Below, in pieces: positions 26,156-37,061 of a stretch of DNA of 64,000 bases (position 1 is its first letter; every line of letters begins with the position of its first letter). This stretch comes from Rhodalgimonas zhirmunskyi. GTDB lineage: Bacteria > Pseudomonadota > Alphaproteobacteria > Rhodobacterales > Rhodobacteraceae. The translations under genes and the position numbers were made by a program. The notes beneath the pieces are model-generated. The model made no database searches. It was not told the DNA's origin and was given only the letters and a program-made list of their open reading frames with translations. Where the stretch lies: positions 62,001 through 126,000 of the forward strand of contig JANFFA010000003.1 in NCBI GenBank assembly GCA_030848925.1, given 5' to 3'.

Positions 26156-26190
26156 GGGGGAGGGTCATCGCGCCCTCCCCCTTTCATTTT
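26156..26190 (+). terminator. leuA terminator fused to a repeat family A arm
   Basis: GGGGGAGGG (26156-26164) pairs with CCCTCCCCC (26173-26181) around an eight-base loop, followed by TTTCATTTT. The tail continues as CTTTCATTTTCCCCAAAATACTCC (26181-26204 in total), a single arm of repeat family A. Confidence 0.8.
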
Positions 26191-26372
26191 CCCCAAAATA
26201 CTCCCCGCGGAGCGTCCGCCGCCGCCCCCTCACCAACGCCAGCCCGGTTCCGCCCGCCGGTCGCGCCCGATTCAAAGGGGGTCTGATCCCAAGGCGCGGC
26301 TACGCCGCACACGAAGTCTCGTCCTCCGCTGACGCGTCGTCCTCGGGATGGAAACATCTGCAAACGCTGTGC

Positions 26373-28834
<2,462 letters not shown>

Positions 28835-28853
28835 GGCCCGGCTCATCACGGCA

Positions 28854-28881
28854 GGCCCTCCGGTGCGCGACACCGGGGGCC
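28854..28881. terminator. Strong hairpin after mreB
   Basis: GGCCC-T-CCGGTG pairs with CACCGGGGGCC around CGCGA, with one bulged T. There is no U run. It lies between the convergent ends of mreB and the LuxR/hydrolase gene and suggests mreB transcription ends before mreC. Confidence 0.5.
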
Positions 28882-28947
28882 GCCTTCCCGCTGGCCGCCT
28901 GTGTCTTGGCGCCCCTGTCTCAGCGCCTGTGTTTCAGCACCTGCGAG

Positions 28948-30720
28948 TCAACGCCCGCGCGGCGCCGCCTCGATCCGCGCGGCAAACGCACCGCAGATCA
29001 GGTCAAGCGCCGTGCTCCATTCCTGAAACAGCACCAACTGGCCCGCATCCGGAAACACCCGCACATCGTAATTCTCGATCTCGGCCAGCCGCGCCCGGAT
29101 CAGGTGCGGCGGCGCGATCCGGTCCTTTTCGCCCAGCAGCGCAAAAACCGGCACCCGCCCCTCCAACCGCGCAATCGCATCGCTCCAGTCGGACACGGCA
29201 AGATAGCCATCCTTGATGAAGGCATCACCGCCCTGCACGATCGCATGGCGCAGCCCGTCGGCCATCACGTCGAAACACCCGGTGCGCTGACAGTACTCCA
29301 TATCCACGGGTGAACTGCCCAAATGCCGCCGCATCATCCGCTCGGCCCCCAGAAAATCGACCGAGGCAATGGCAGCACGGGTCAGGAACCGGATCGCCGT
29401 GCGCGACCGCTGGTAAGTGCGCGCAAAAGCCCGCGACATCGTCGTCATGCCCTCGATCAACGCGTCGGTCACGATGCCGCTATAGCCCGCGTTCAAAATC
29501 CCGATACAGCGCTCGGGATAGCGGTCGGCAAAACTGACCGAAATCCCCACCGCCGAGAGATGGCCGATCACGAACACCCGCGGGATCGACAACGTGTCGA
29601 GAAAGGCCAGAAGATCACGGCACGACTGCTGCACCAATTCCGCATCGGTGGCCGGGATGGTGTCGGATTTGCCAAAGCCCGGCCGCGACGGGGCCAGAAG
29701 TCGCACCCCGCGCCGCCGCGCCTCGGCCTTGACCTGCTCGGGAAGGTCCGGCCCCCCCATCATCCCGTGCAGGTACAGCACCGGCAACCCGCCCTTGGCC
29801 CCGAACTCGCGATAGGCCAGCATCCGCCCGCTCGGCAGGATCAGCCGCGCCTCGGTCTCGGCCGGGGCCTCACGCTCGCGATAAAACGCTTGCGACACCA
29901 GCGACAGGCTCTGAAACTGGCTCTGCAAAAAGATGCACGAGCGCACCAGATCGTTCTGCGTCTGGCTCGCTGTCTTTTCCAGAAGCGCCCGGATATGGGC
30001 GCGGATCGTGTTGATCGACACATCCCGCGCACGGGCGATCTCATCGGCCTTTTGCCCCTGCGCCAGCATGATCAGCACCCCGGTTTCCGCCGGGGTCAGG
30101 GCGTATTTGTCGCGGATCGCCTGCCACACGCCATCGTCTTCGCTGATCTCGTTCAGCACCACGAGGAAGCGCCGCCCATGCTCGCCCGCATCCCTCAGCG
30201 CCTCGGGCAGTTCGGTGATCACCGCCGTGCCGTCCCCGTCGCCGCCACGCGCGACATGCACAAAGGCCATGCTCTGCCCCTCGGGCCAGTTTGCGATTTG
30301 CTCTCCGAGCTCGCTTTCCGCCAGAAGTTCGAGCGGATCATCGCTGCCAAGCCATTGCCCCAACCGCGCATTTTCATGCAGCACCTGCCGCGCGCCGCTA
30401 CAGATCAGCGCCGGAACGGAAAACGAATCAAGCAGCTTCTGCGCCCGGTCCTGATCGCGCTGCATCCGCCCGATCCGGTCAAAAATCTGCAACGCACTGT
30501 TGAGATGCGCCGCCAGTTCGCTGTCGCCCTCGGCGATCTCGTCGGCCACGATCCGCGCGGTCAGGCAGCGTTCCCAGATCTCGATCAGGTCGTGAAACTT
30601 CTCCGGCTCGGCGATGGTGGCATAGGTCAGTTGCACCAGTTCGGCAAACAGCGCCGGTTCCCCGCCTTCCCCGCTGCCGCCCCCGCTCAGGGCCGTTTCC
30701 TTGTCCTGCTCAGGTGCCAT
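28948..30720 (-). CDS. LuxR-type HTH / alpha-beta hydrolase fusion protein
   Basis: A 590-residue two-module protein. Residues about 25-195 look like an unannotated sensor region. Residues 207-258 form a LuxR/FixJ-type HTH (LTPAETGVLIMLAQGQKADE followed by INTIRAHIRALLEKT). Residues 290-585 form an alpha/beta-hydrolase fold with HGMMGG oxyanion region (319-324). The nucleophile motif is unusual: GHLSAVG (386-392) instead of GxSxG. The acid D533 is present, but Gln561 (PDAGQLVLF) stands where the catalytic His is expected. It may be a transcription factor using a non-catalytic hydrolase fold to sense a ligand. It lies between mreB and mreC on the opposite strand. Confidence 0.82.
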   Translation of the reverse strand: MAPEQDKETALSGGGSGEGGEPALFAELVQLTYATIAEPEKFHDLIEIWERCLTARIVADEIAEGDSELAAHLNSALQIFDRIGRMQRDQDRAQKLLDSFSVPALICSGARQVLHENARLGQWLGSDDPLELLAESELGEQIANWPEGQSMAFVHVARGGDGDGTAVITELPEALRDAGEHGRRFLVVLNEISEDDGVWQAIRDKYALTPAETGVLIMLAQGQKADEIARARDVSINTIRAHIRALLEKTASQTQNDLVRSCIFLQSQFQSLSLVSQAFYREREAPAETEARLILPSGRMLAYREFGAKGGLPVLYLHGMMGGPDLPEQVKAEARRRGVRLLAPSRPGFGKSDTIPATDAELVQQSCRDLLAFLDTLSIPRVFVIGHLSAVGISVSFADRYPERCIGILNAGYSGIVTDALIEGMTTMSRAFARTYQRSRTAIRFLTRAAIASVDFLGAERMMRRHLGSSPVDMEYCQRTGCFDVMADGLRHAIVQGGDAFIKDGYLAVSDWSDAIARLEGRVPVFALLGEKDRIAPPHLIRARLAEIENYDVRVFPDAGQLVLFQEWSTALDLICGAFAARIEAAPRGR

Positions 30721-30812
30721 GTTTCACTATTTCCCAACGCGTTCGCTCCCATGCGCCGCAAAACGCGCGGCCCGGGATTTTTTCCACCTTAACGGCGAAA
30801 AAACGCCGCGTC

Positions 30813-30828
30813 TTATCAAGATTGATAA
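30813..30828. promoter_or_regulatory. Perfect palindrome upstream of the LuxR/hydrolase gene
   Basis: TTATCAAGATTGATAA has seven-base arms TTATCAA/TTGATAA around GA. It lies about 95-108 bp before the ATG of the LuxR-type gene. It is a candidate binding site for that regulator or another dimeric factor. Confidence 0.45.
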
Positions 30829-30965
30829 TGTTCGCCGCCCCTGGTTCGGCAAAGCTGCCCCCGTGTGAAAAATTTGAGCACGCATTTATTTGAAAGACTT
30901 CCTTAACCCCGTGAGTGAAGACTTTAGAAAGACAAATTTTTTATGACCTAGCCATTGGTTTGGCT

Positions 30966-31004
30966 GCCGGGGTCGCAGTGTTCCCAACTGCGGCCCCGGT
31001 TTTT
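30966..31004 (+). terminator. Rho-independent terminator upstream of mreC
   Basis: GCCGGGGTCGCAGT (30966-30979) pairs with ACTGCGGCCCCGGT (30987-31000), with one internal mismatch and a G-T end, followed by TTTTT. It faces mreC but lies about 150 bp before its ATG. It must end an upstream short transcript or attenuate mreC. Confidence 0.8.
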
Positions 31005-31152
31005 CTCCTGCACCACTCCCCCGCACCTCAGCGCCTGCCCACCGCAGCCGATTTCCCACGCCCGCGCCAAGGCCCGTCGCCCGCCCGCGTCAACACAGTC
31101 GTGAAGCATTTCCCCCTCAACCCCGCCGCGCACGCATGCTATAGACGCGCGC

Positions 31153-32106
31153 ATGGCACGTGATCGCGCACAATCGGACGATTATACCGGCCCGCTCAAG
31201 CGGTTGCTGGCGTTTCTGCTCGTGCTGATCCTGATCGCCATCTTCATCGTCTGGCGGATCGATTCCCCCCGCGTCGAACGCTTCCGCGCACAAGTGGCCG
31301 ACAAGGTGCTGCCGAACTTCGATTGGGCCATGGCCCCGGTCACGGCCAGCGTGAACCTGCTGCGCGATCTGCAAAGCTATCAGGCGCTTTATGCCCAGAA
31401 TCAGGAATTGAAGCGCGAGCTTCAGAAGATGAAGAAATGGAAAGAGGCCGCGGTGCAGCTTCGACAGGAAAACGCCCGCCTGCTCGATCTCAACAAGGTC
31501 CGCCTCGATCCGCGCCTGACCTACATCACCGGCGTCGTCATGGCCGACAGCGGCTCGCCCTTCCGCCAATCCGTCACGCTCAACATCGGCGCGCATGACG
31601 GCATCCTCGATGGCTGGGCGGCGATGGACGGGCTCGGCCTTGTCGGGCGGATTTCTGGCGTCGGGCAGAACACCTCACGCGTGATCCTGCTGACCGATGC
31701 CTCCTCGCGCATTCCGGTCACCATCCCTGCCTCGGGGCAGCATGGCCTGTTGATGGGCGACAACACCCTCGCCCCCGCGCTCGATTTCCTTGAAAACGCC
31801 GACCTCGTGCGCCCCGGCGATCGCGTGGTCAGTTCCGGCGATGGCGATGTCTTCCCTTCCGGCCTGCTCGTGGGCGAAGTGGCACGCGATCCCGGCGGGC
31901 GGCTTCGCGTGCGCCTTGCCGCCGATTACGAACGCCTCGAATTCTTGCGCGTGATGCGCCACCACGGTCAGGAAAAGATCTTCGATCCCGGTCGCATGAT
32001 CCTCCCCGAAGAGCCGGTCGAACAGCCCGAGGCCGACCCGCTTGCCGGCCCCGCCGACGACGCCCCCGACGAAACCGCCAATGCGCAGGGGGCCTCGAAT
32101 GGATGA
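31153..32106 (+). CDS. mreC: Rod shape-determining protein MreC
   Basis: A 317-residue protein with an N-terminal membrane anchor (about 18-38), a coiled coil (about 70-110, QNQELKRELQKMKKWKEAAV), and the periplasmic beta-rich MreC domain ending in a Glu/Pro/Asp-rich tail. It links MreB to PBP2 and RodA. The ATG at 31153 gives MARDRAQSDDYTG. Its stop overlaps the mreD start by eight bases. It starts a separate cluster from mreB here. Confidence 0.95.
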   Translation: MARDRAQSDDYTGPLKRLLAFLLVLILIAIFIVWRIDSPRVERFRAQVADKVLPNFDWAMAPVTASVNLLRDLQSYQALYAQNQELKRELQKMKKWKEAAVQLRQENARLLDLNKVRLDPRLTYITGVVMADSGSPFRQSVTLNIGAHDGILDGWAAMDGLGLVGRISGVGQNTSRVILLTDASSRIPVTIPASGQHGLLMGDNTLAPALDFLENADLVRPGDRVVSSGDGDVFPSGLLVGEVARDPGGRLRVRLAADYERLEFLRVMRHHGQEKIFDPGRMILPEEPVEQPEADPLAGPADDAPDETANAQGASNG

Positions 32107-32638
32107 GATCACCCAGACCCGGCTCTGGGCCATGCGCGCGTTGTTTGCCCTGCTCTGCCTCTTGATCCTGATCGTGCAACTTCTGCCGCTGGAATTCACC
32201 CCGCGCAGCTTTGCCGGCCCCAACCTGATCCTTGCCTTTTCCTTTGCATGGGTGCTCCGGCGCCCGGAATACGTGCCGATCTGGCTGGTGGCGGCGATCT
32301 ATTTGCTGGCCGATCTGTTGCTTGGCCGTCCGCCGGGGCTTTATGCCGCGATGGCGCTGCTGGCCTTCGATCACCTGCGCAGCCGCGCGCTCGGCCTTCG
32401 GGACATGCCCTTCACCGTCGAATGGCTCTCGGTTGCGATGGCAATGGCCTTTACCATGCTGGCCTATCGGCTGATCCTCGCCATCGCGGTGGTCGAGATG
32501 CCGGGCATGCCCCTCTTGCTGACAAAGCTGGCAATGACCATCTTGATATATCCCCTCGCGGCGGCGCTCACCCGGTTCGGCTTCGGCCTGCGCAAGATCG
32601 CCCATGGCGAGGTGAACGCCCTTGGCCAACGACAGTAA
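32099..32638 (+). CDS. mreD: Rod shape-determining protein MreD
   Basis: A 179-residue membrane protein with about five to six hydrophobic helices, as expected for MreD, which works with MreC in the elongasome. The start is the ATG at 32099, inside the end of mreC (MDEITQTRLWAMRALF). It is followed 38 bp later by the PBP2 gene. The identification rests on position and topology, as MreD is poorly conserved. Confidence 0.9.
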   Translation: MDEITQTRLWAMRALFALLCLLILIVQLLPLEFTPRSFAGPNLILAFSFAWVLRRPEYVPIWLVAAIYLLADLLLGRPPGLYAAMALLAFDHLRSRALGLRDMPFTVEWLSVAMAMAFTMLAYRLILAIAVVEMPGMPLLLTKLAMTILIYPLAAALTRFGFGLRKIAHGEVNALGQRQ

Positions 32639-32676
32639 CCTGCGCCCTTAACGACCGATAAAGGACAGACCCGAAC

Positions 32677-34620
32677 ATGCGCCGCTCGCCCAAGGACACC
32701 GCCCTCTCGCAACGCCGGATCACCCGGCGCGGGCTGGTGCTTGGCGGGCTTCAGGCCGGGGTGATCGGCGGGCTGGCCCTGCGCATGCGCTTCCTTCAGG
32801 TCGAACAGGCCGATGAATTCCGCTTCCTCGCCGAAGAAAACCGCATCAACATCCGCCTGATCCCCCCCGCGCGCGGCGAGATTTTCGATCGCAACGGGCG
32901 CATTATCGCGCGCAACGTGCCGTCCTACCGCATCACCATCACACGCGAAGAAGCGGGCGATGTCGACAAGGTGATCGAACGCCTGCAACACCTTGTGCCG
33001 CTCGATCCCGTCGAACTGGCCGCCGCCCGCGAAGAGCTTGAAAAGCGCCGTGGCGATACCCCCGTCACCGTGGCCGAACGCGTCAGTTGGGAAGACCTCT
33101 CGCGCGTTGCCGTGAACGCCCCCGCCCTGCCCGGCGTCACGCCCGAGGTGGGCCTCTCGCGCACCTATCCCCTTGGCCCCGATTTCACCCATGTCGTGGG
33201 CTATGTCGGCCCGGTGTCCGACTACGACCTCTCCAAGATCGAAGACCCCGATCCGCTGCTGCTGCAACCGCGCTTCCAATACGGCAAGATCGGCGCCGAA
33301 AGCGCGCTCGAAGACCGGCTGCGCGGCAAGGCCGGGATCAAACGGGTCGAGGTCAACGCCGCTGGCCGTGTCATGCGTGAACTTTCGCGCAAAGAGGGCG
33401 TGCCGGGCGACGACATCCAGCTGACCATTGATTACAAGCTGCAAAACTATGTGCAGGCCCGGCTGGGCGACGAAAGCGCCGCCGCCGTTGTGATCGACAC
33501 CCAGACCGGCGATCTGCTGGCCGTCGGCTCCTCGCCCGCCTTCGATCCCAACCTGTTCGTCAACGGCATCTCGTCCAGCGATTACAAGGCCCTGATCGAA
33601 AACGATCACCGCCCGCTGGTGGCCAAATCGGTGCAGGGCGTCTACCCGCCCGGCTCGACCTTCAAGATGATCACAGCGCTCGCCGCGCTCGAATCCGGTG
33701 AAGTCTCGGTCGATGAAACCTTCCGCTGCCGTGGCTTTCTCGAAGTGGCCGACAACAAGTTCCACTGCTGGAAACGCGCTGGCCACGGCAACATGGACCT
33801 GCACACCGCCATCCGCGAAAGCTGCGATGTCTATTTCTACGAACTCGCCCTCAAGGCCGGGATCGACCGCATGTCGGAAATGGCGACGCGGCTGGGGCTG
33901 GGCCGCAAATACGACCTGCCGATGTCATCGGTGAACACCGGTCTCGTGCCCTCGCGCGACTGGAAACGTCAGGCCAAGGGCGCGGAATGGGTGATCGGAG
34001 ACAGCGTGAACACCTCGATCGGGCAGGGCTTCGTGCTGGCGTCGCCTCTGCAACTCGCGGTGATGACCGCGCGGCTGGCGACGGGGCGGCAAATCACCCC
34101 GCGCCTGATCAAATCGATCGATGGCGTCGAACAGCCCACCCAATCCGATCAGCCGCTCGGCCTCAACGAAAACCACCTGCGCGCCGTGCGCAAGGCGATG
34201 TTCGCCGTGTCGAACTCGCGCCGGGGCACCGCCTATCGCACCCGCATCGTAGCCGAAGGCATGCAGATGGCCGGCAAGACCGGCACCAGCCAGGTCCGCC
34301 GTATCACCGCGGCTGAGCGCCGCGCCGGTGTCACCCGCAACGAAGATCTGCCGTGGAACCGGCGCGATCACGCCCTGTTCGTCGATTTCGCCCCGGCCGA
34401 AAACCCGCGCTACGCGGTGGCTGTCGTGGTCGAACACGGCGGCGGTGGCTCAACCGCGGCGGCGCCCATCGCACGTGACATCACCCTTCAGGCGCTCTAT
34501 GGCGAAGACCCCCCGCTCACCGCTTATCCTGAGCGCGACCGCGGTCGCATCCGCGCCCAACAGGCCCGCCTGCGCGAATTGCGCCCCCCCGAAGATGACG
34601 GAAGGCCCACCCGCGCATGA
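32677..34620 (+). CDS. mrdA: Penicillin-binding protein 2 (elongasome transpeptidase)
   Basis: A 647-residue class B PBP. A membrane anchor lies near 20-42, a pedestal domain starts with RINIRLIPPARGEIFDRNG, and the transpeptidase domain carries SxxK with S327 (GSTFKM), SxD with S382 (ESCDVYFYEL) and KTGT at 534-537. The SxD form is typical of PBP2. It crosslinks lateral-wall peptidoglycan with RodA, encoded 51 bp downstream. Confidence 0.96.
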   Translation: MRRSPKDTALSQRRITRRGLVLGGLQAGVIGGLALRMRFLQVEQADEFRFLAEENRINIRLIPPARGEIFDRNGRIIARNVPSYRITITREEAGDVDKVIERLQHLVPLDPVELAAAREELEKRRGDTPVTVAERVSWEDLSRVAVNAPALPGVTPEVGLSRTYPLGPDFTHVVGYVGPVSDYDLSKIEDPDPLLLQPRFQYGKIGAESALEDRLRGKAGIKRVEVNAAGRVMRELSRKEGVPGDDIQLTIDYKLQNYVQARLGDESAAAVVIDTQTGDLLAVGSSPAFDPNLFVNGISSSDYKALIENDHRPLVAKSVQGVYPPGSTFKMITALAALESGEVSVDETFRCRGFLEVADNKFHCWKRAGHGNMDLHTAIRESCDVYFYELALKAGIDRMSEMATRLGLGRKYDLPMSSVNTGLVPSRDWKRQAKGAEWVIGDSVNTSIGQGFVLASPLQLAVMTARLATGRQITPRLIKSIDGVEQPTQSDQPLGLNENHLRAVRKAMFAVSNSRRGTAYRTRIVAEGMQMAGKTGTSQVRRITAAERRAGVTRNEDLPWNRRDHALFVDFAPAENPRYAVAVVVEHGGGGSTAAAPIARDITLQALYGEDPPLTAYPERDRGRIRAQQARLRELRPPEDDGRPTRA

Positions 34621-34671
34621 CCCTTTCTTCGCACCCCGCCCCCCACAGCCCGATCCGGTAAGACCGCTTAG

Positions 34672-35811
34672 ATGAGCTATCTCGAACATACCGTCAAATA
34701 CACGCCCTCGGGCCTGCGCAAGGTGTTCTACCTCAACTGGCCGCTGCTCCTGCTGCTGCTGGCGGTGGCGACGCTGGGCTTCTTGATGCTCTATTCGGTC
34801 GCCGGTGGCGCCTTCAATCCGTGGGCCGAACCACAGATCAAGCGCTTCGGGCTGGGCATGGTCCTGATGTTCACCGTGGCGATGATCCCGATCTACTTCT
34901 GGCGCAACGTCGCGCTGCTCGCCTATCTCTTCACACTCGGGCTGTTGCTGCTGGTGCAGGTGATGGGCGATGTCGGCATGGGCGCACAGCGCTGGATCGA
35001 CCTCGGCTTCATGCGGCTGCAACCCTCCGAGCTGATGAAAGTCACGCTGGTGATGCTGCTGGCCGCCTATTACGACTGGCTGCCCGTGCGCAAGGTCTCG
35101 CACCCCCTCTGGGTCGCGGTGCCACTGGCGATCATCCTCATCCCCACGGCGCTGGTGCTGAAACAACCCGATCTCGGCACCTCGATCCTGCTGGTGATGG
35201 GCGGCGGCACGGTGATGTTCCTCGCCGGGGTGCACTGGGCCTATTTCACCGCCGTCATCGCCGCCGGGGTCGGCCTCGTGACGGCCGTGTTCGAATCGCG
35301 CGGCACACCGTGGCAATTGCTCAACGACTACCAGTATCGCCGCATCGACACCTTCCTCGACCCCTCCGCCGATCCGCTCGGCGCGGGCTATCACATCACC
35401 CAGTCCAAGATCGCGCTCGGCTCGGGCGGCTGGACCGGGCGCGGCTTCATGCAAGGCACCCAAAGCCGGCTCAACTTCCTGCCCGAGAAACATACCGACT
35501 TCATCTTCACCACTCTGGCCGAGGAATTCGGCTTTCTCGGCGCGGTCTCGCTTCTGGGCCTCTATGCGCTGATCATCATCTTCTGCATCACCTCGGCACT
35601 GTCGAACCCCAATCGCTTTGCCGCGCTGCTGACGCTTGGCATCGCCACCACCTTCTTTTTGTTCTTCGCCGTCAACATGGCGATGGTCATGGGCCTGATC
35701 CCGGTCGTCGGCGTGCCCTTGCCGCTGGTCAGCTACGGCGGCTCCGCGATGATCGTGCTGATGGCCGCCTTCGGGCTGGTGCAATCCGCCCACGTCCACA
35801 AACCGCGCTGA
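34672..35811 (+). CDS. rodA: Rod shape-determining protein RodA (SEDS glycosyltransferase)
   Basis: A 379-residue SEDS family protein with about ten membrane helices. Conserved parts include QRWIDLGFMRLQPSELMKV, the PDLGTSILLV helix, the catalytic-region loop with FLPEKHTDFIFTTLAEEFGF, and the C-terminal GVPLPLVSYGGSAM. It polymerises lipid II with PBP2. It is last in the mreC-mreD-mrdA-rodA run; a repeat family A arm lies right after its stop. Confidence 0.96.
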   Translation: MSYLEHTVKYTPSGLRKVFYLNWPLLLLLLAVATLGFLMLYSVAGGAFNPWAEPQIKRFGLGMVLMFTVAMIPIYFWRNVALLAYLFTLGLLLLVQVMGDVGMGAQRWIDLGFMRLQPSELMKVTLVMLLAAYYDWLPVRKVSHPLWVAVPLAIILIPTALVLKQPDLGTSILLVMGGGTVMFLAGVHWAYFTAVIAAGVGLVTAVFESRGTPWQLLNDYQYRRIDTFLDPSADPLGAGYHITQSKIALGSGGWTGRGFMQGTQSRLNFLPEKHTDFIFTTLAEEFGFLGAVSLLGLYALIIIFCITSALSNPNRFAALLTLGIATTFFLFFAVNMAMVMGLIPVVGVPLPLVSYGGSAMIVLMAAFGLVQSAHVHKPR

Positions 35812-35817
35812 TCCCCC

Positions 35818-35840
35818 CTTTCATTTTTCCACAAATACTC
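35818..35840. repeat. Repeat family A, single arm after rodA
   Basis: CTTTCATTTTTCCACAAATACTC-like sequence directly after the rodA stop codon. It matches the right arm of the palindrome at 3632-3655. No left arm is present. Confidence 0.6.
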
Positions 35841-35976
35841 ATCCCCCACCTGCCTCCATTTGCGCCGGTCGGGGGTTGATCCGCCCCTGCGCACTGGCCA
35901 TCCCCGGGGATCGGGTTGCACCCGCCTGCGCCCCGGTCCACCCTGCGCGCAACGCAGAACACCGGAACAGGACACC

Positions 35977-36909
35977 ATGACCACCACCATCCTCTTCGCC
36001 GCGAAACCACAACGCTGGGTCGAATACCAACAGCCCCTGCACGAGGCCCTCGGCAGGACCGGCCTCGATTACCGCCTCGGCCTCGACTTCCCCCCGGACG
36101 AGGTCGATTACATCGTCTATGCCCCCAATTCCGACCTGCAGGATTTCACCCCCTACAACAATGCCAAGGCGGTGCTCAATCTCTGGGCCGGGGTCGAAGC
36201 GATCACCAAGAATGCCACGCTGAAAATCCCGCTCGCCCGGATGGTCGGCGGCGGGCTGACCGAGGGCATGGTCGAATGGGTCACCGCCCATGTGCTGCGC
36301 CATCATCTCGGGATGGACGCCCATATCGTGAACCCCGCGCATGAGTGGAAACCGGCCCCGCCACCGCTCGCATCCGAGCGCCCCGTAACCATCCTCGGGC
36401 TGGGTCAACTCGGCCTCGCCTGTGGCGAAGCGCTGGCCTATTTCGGCTTCCCGGTGCGCGGCTGGTCGCGCAACCCCAAACAGGTCAAGGGGATCGAGAC
36501 GTTCCACGGCAATGACGGCCTGCTCGCCGCGCTCAAGGGCACCCAAGGCGTCGTGCTGCTGCTGCCCGACACCCCCGCCACCCATAACGTGATCAACACC
36601 GAAACCCTATCGCAGGTCGCCCAAGGCGCGTTCCTGCTGAACCCGGGGCGCGGGCCGTTGATTCAGGACACCGCCCTGTTGCAGGCCCTCGATTCAGGCC
36701 GCCTGTCACACGCCACACTCGACACCTTCCGACAAGAGCCGCTGCCCGCTGACCACCCCTTCTGGTCGCATCCCAAGGTGACGGTCACGCCGCATATCGC
36801 GTCCGAAACCCGCGCCGGTCCCGCCTCCGAGGTGATCGTCGAGAATATCCGCCGGGGCGAGGCCGGTGAGCCGTTCCTCCACCTCGTCGATCGCAGCGCA
36901 GGCTACTGA
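35977..36909 (+). CDS. 2-hydroxyacid dehydrogenase, glyoxylate/hydroxypyruvate reductase type
   Basis: A 310-residue D-isomer 2-hydroxyacid dehydrogenase most like GhrA. The NAD(P)-binding motif is LGLGQLGLACGEAL in the middle domain; LLPDTPATHNVINTETL and the NPGRGPLIQD segment carry conserved substrate and cofactor residues. The catalytic acid-base lies in the C-terminal HIASETR segment. It reduces glyoxylate or hydroxypyruvate, giving a link to serine and glycerate metabolism. The ATG at 35977 is chosen because the upstream 39 codons fall in repeat-containing spacer. Confidence 0.88.
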   Translation: MTTTILFAAKPQRWVEYQQPLHEALGRTGLDYRLGLDFPPDEVDYIVYAPNSDLQDFTPYNNAKAVLNLWAGVEAITKNATLKIPLARMVGGGLTEGMVEWVTAHVLRHHLGMDAHIVNPAHEWKPAPPPLASERPVTILGLGQLGLACGEALAYFGFPVRGWSRNPKQVKGIETFHGNDGLLAALKGTQGVVLLLPDTPATHNVINTETLSQVAQGAFLLNPGRGPLIQDTALLQALDSGRLSHATLDTFRQEPLPADHPFWSHPKVTVTPHIASETRAGPASEVIVENIRRGEAGEPFLHLVDRSAGY

Positions 36910-37061
36910 TCCGAAACAGCACCGCGCGCAGGCGTCACGCTTGCGCGCAACACCCCCCGCCTTTTGCGTGCCATACGCTTGGCAGGCAGGGTGCAGACGG
37001 ATCGCAGACGCCGATTTTCGGGCCTTTCCGCCGTTAACCCCGCCGGACGGTGCCGCAGCAC

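Larger units (their letters stand above)
30721..31152. other. Intergenic region between the LuxR/hydrolase gene and mreC
   Basis: 432 bp divergent region. It contains a CGGCG/CGCCG hairpin around six A (30792-30807), a 16-bp perfect palindrome (30813-30828) and a strong plus-strand terminator (30966-31004). An 82-codon frame from a GTG at 30915 reads through the terminator and has no known features; it is not called. The terminator implies a short plus-strand transcript starting upstream of it. Confidence 0.5.

Noticed and set aside
26270-26372. Sequence resembling a small repeat (GCGGCTACGCCGC and nearby) before the acyltransferase stop
   Set aside because: A short local palindrome without a second copy in the window; no feature could be supported.
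30915-31163. An 82-codon plus-strand frame before mreC
   Set aside because: It starts with GTG without a ribosome site, reads through a strong terminator hairpin and becomes Pro/Arg-rich; coding status cannot be supported.
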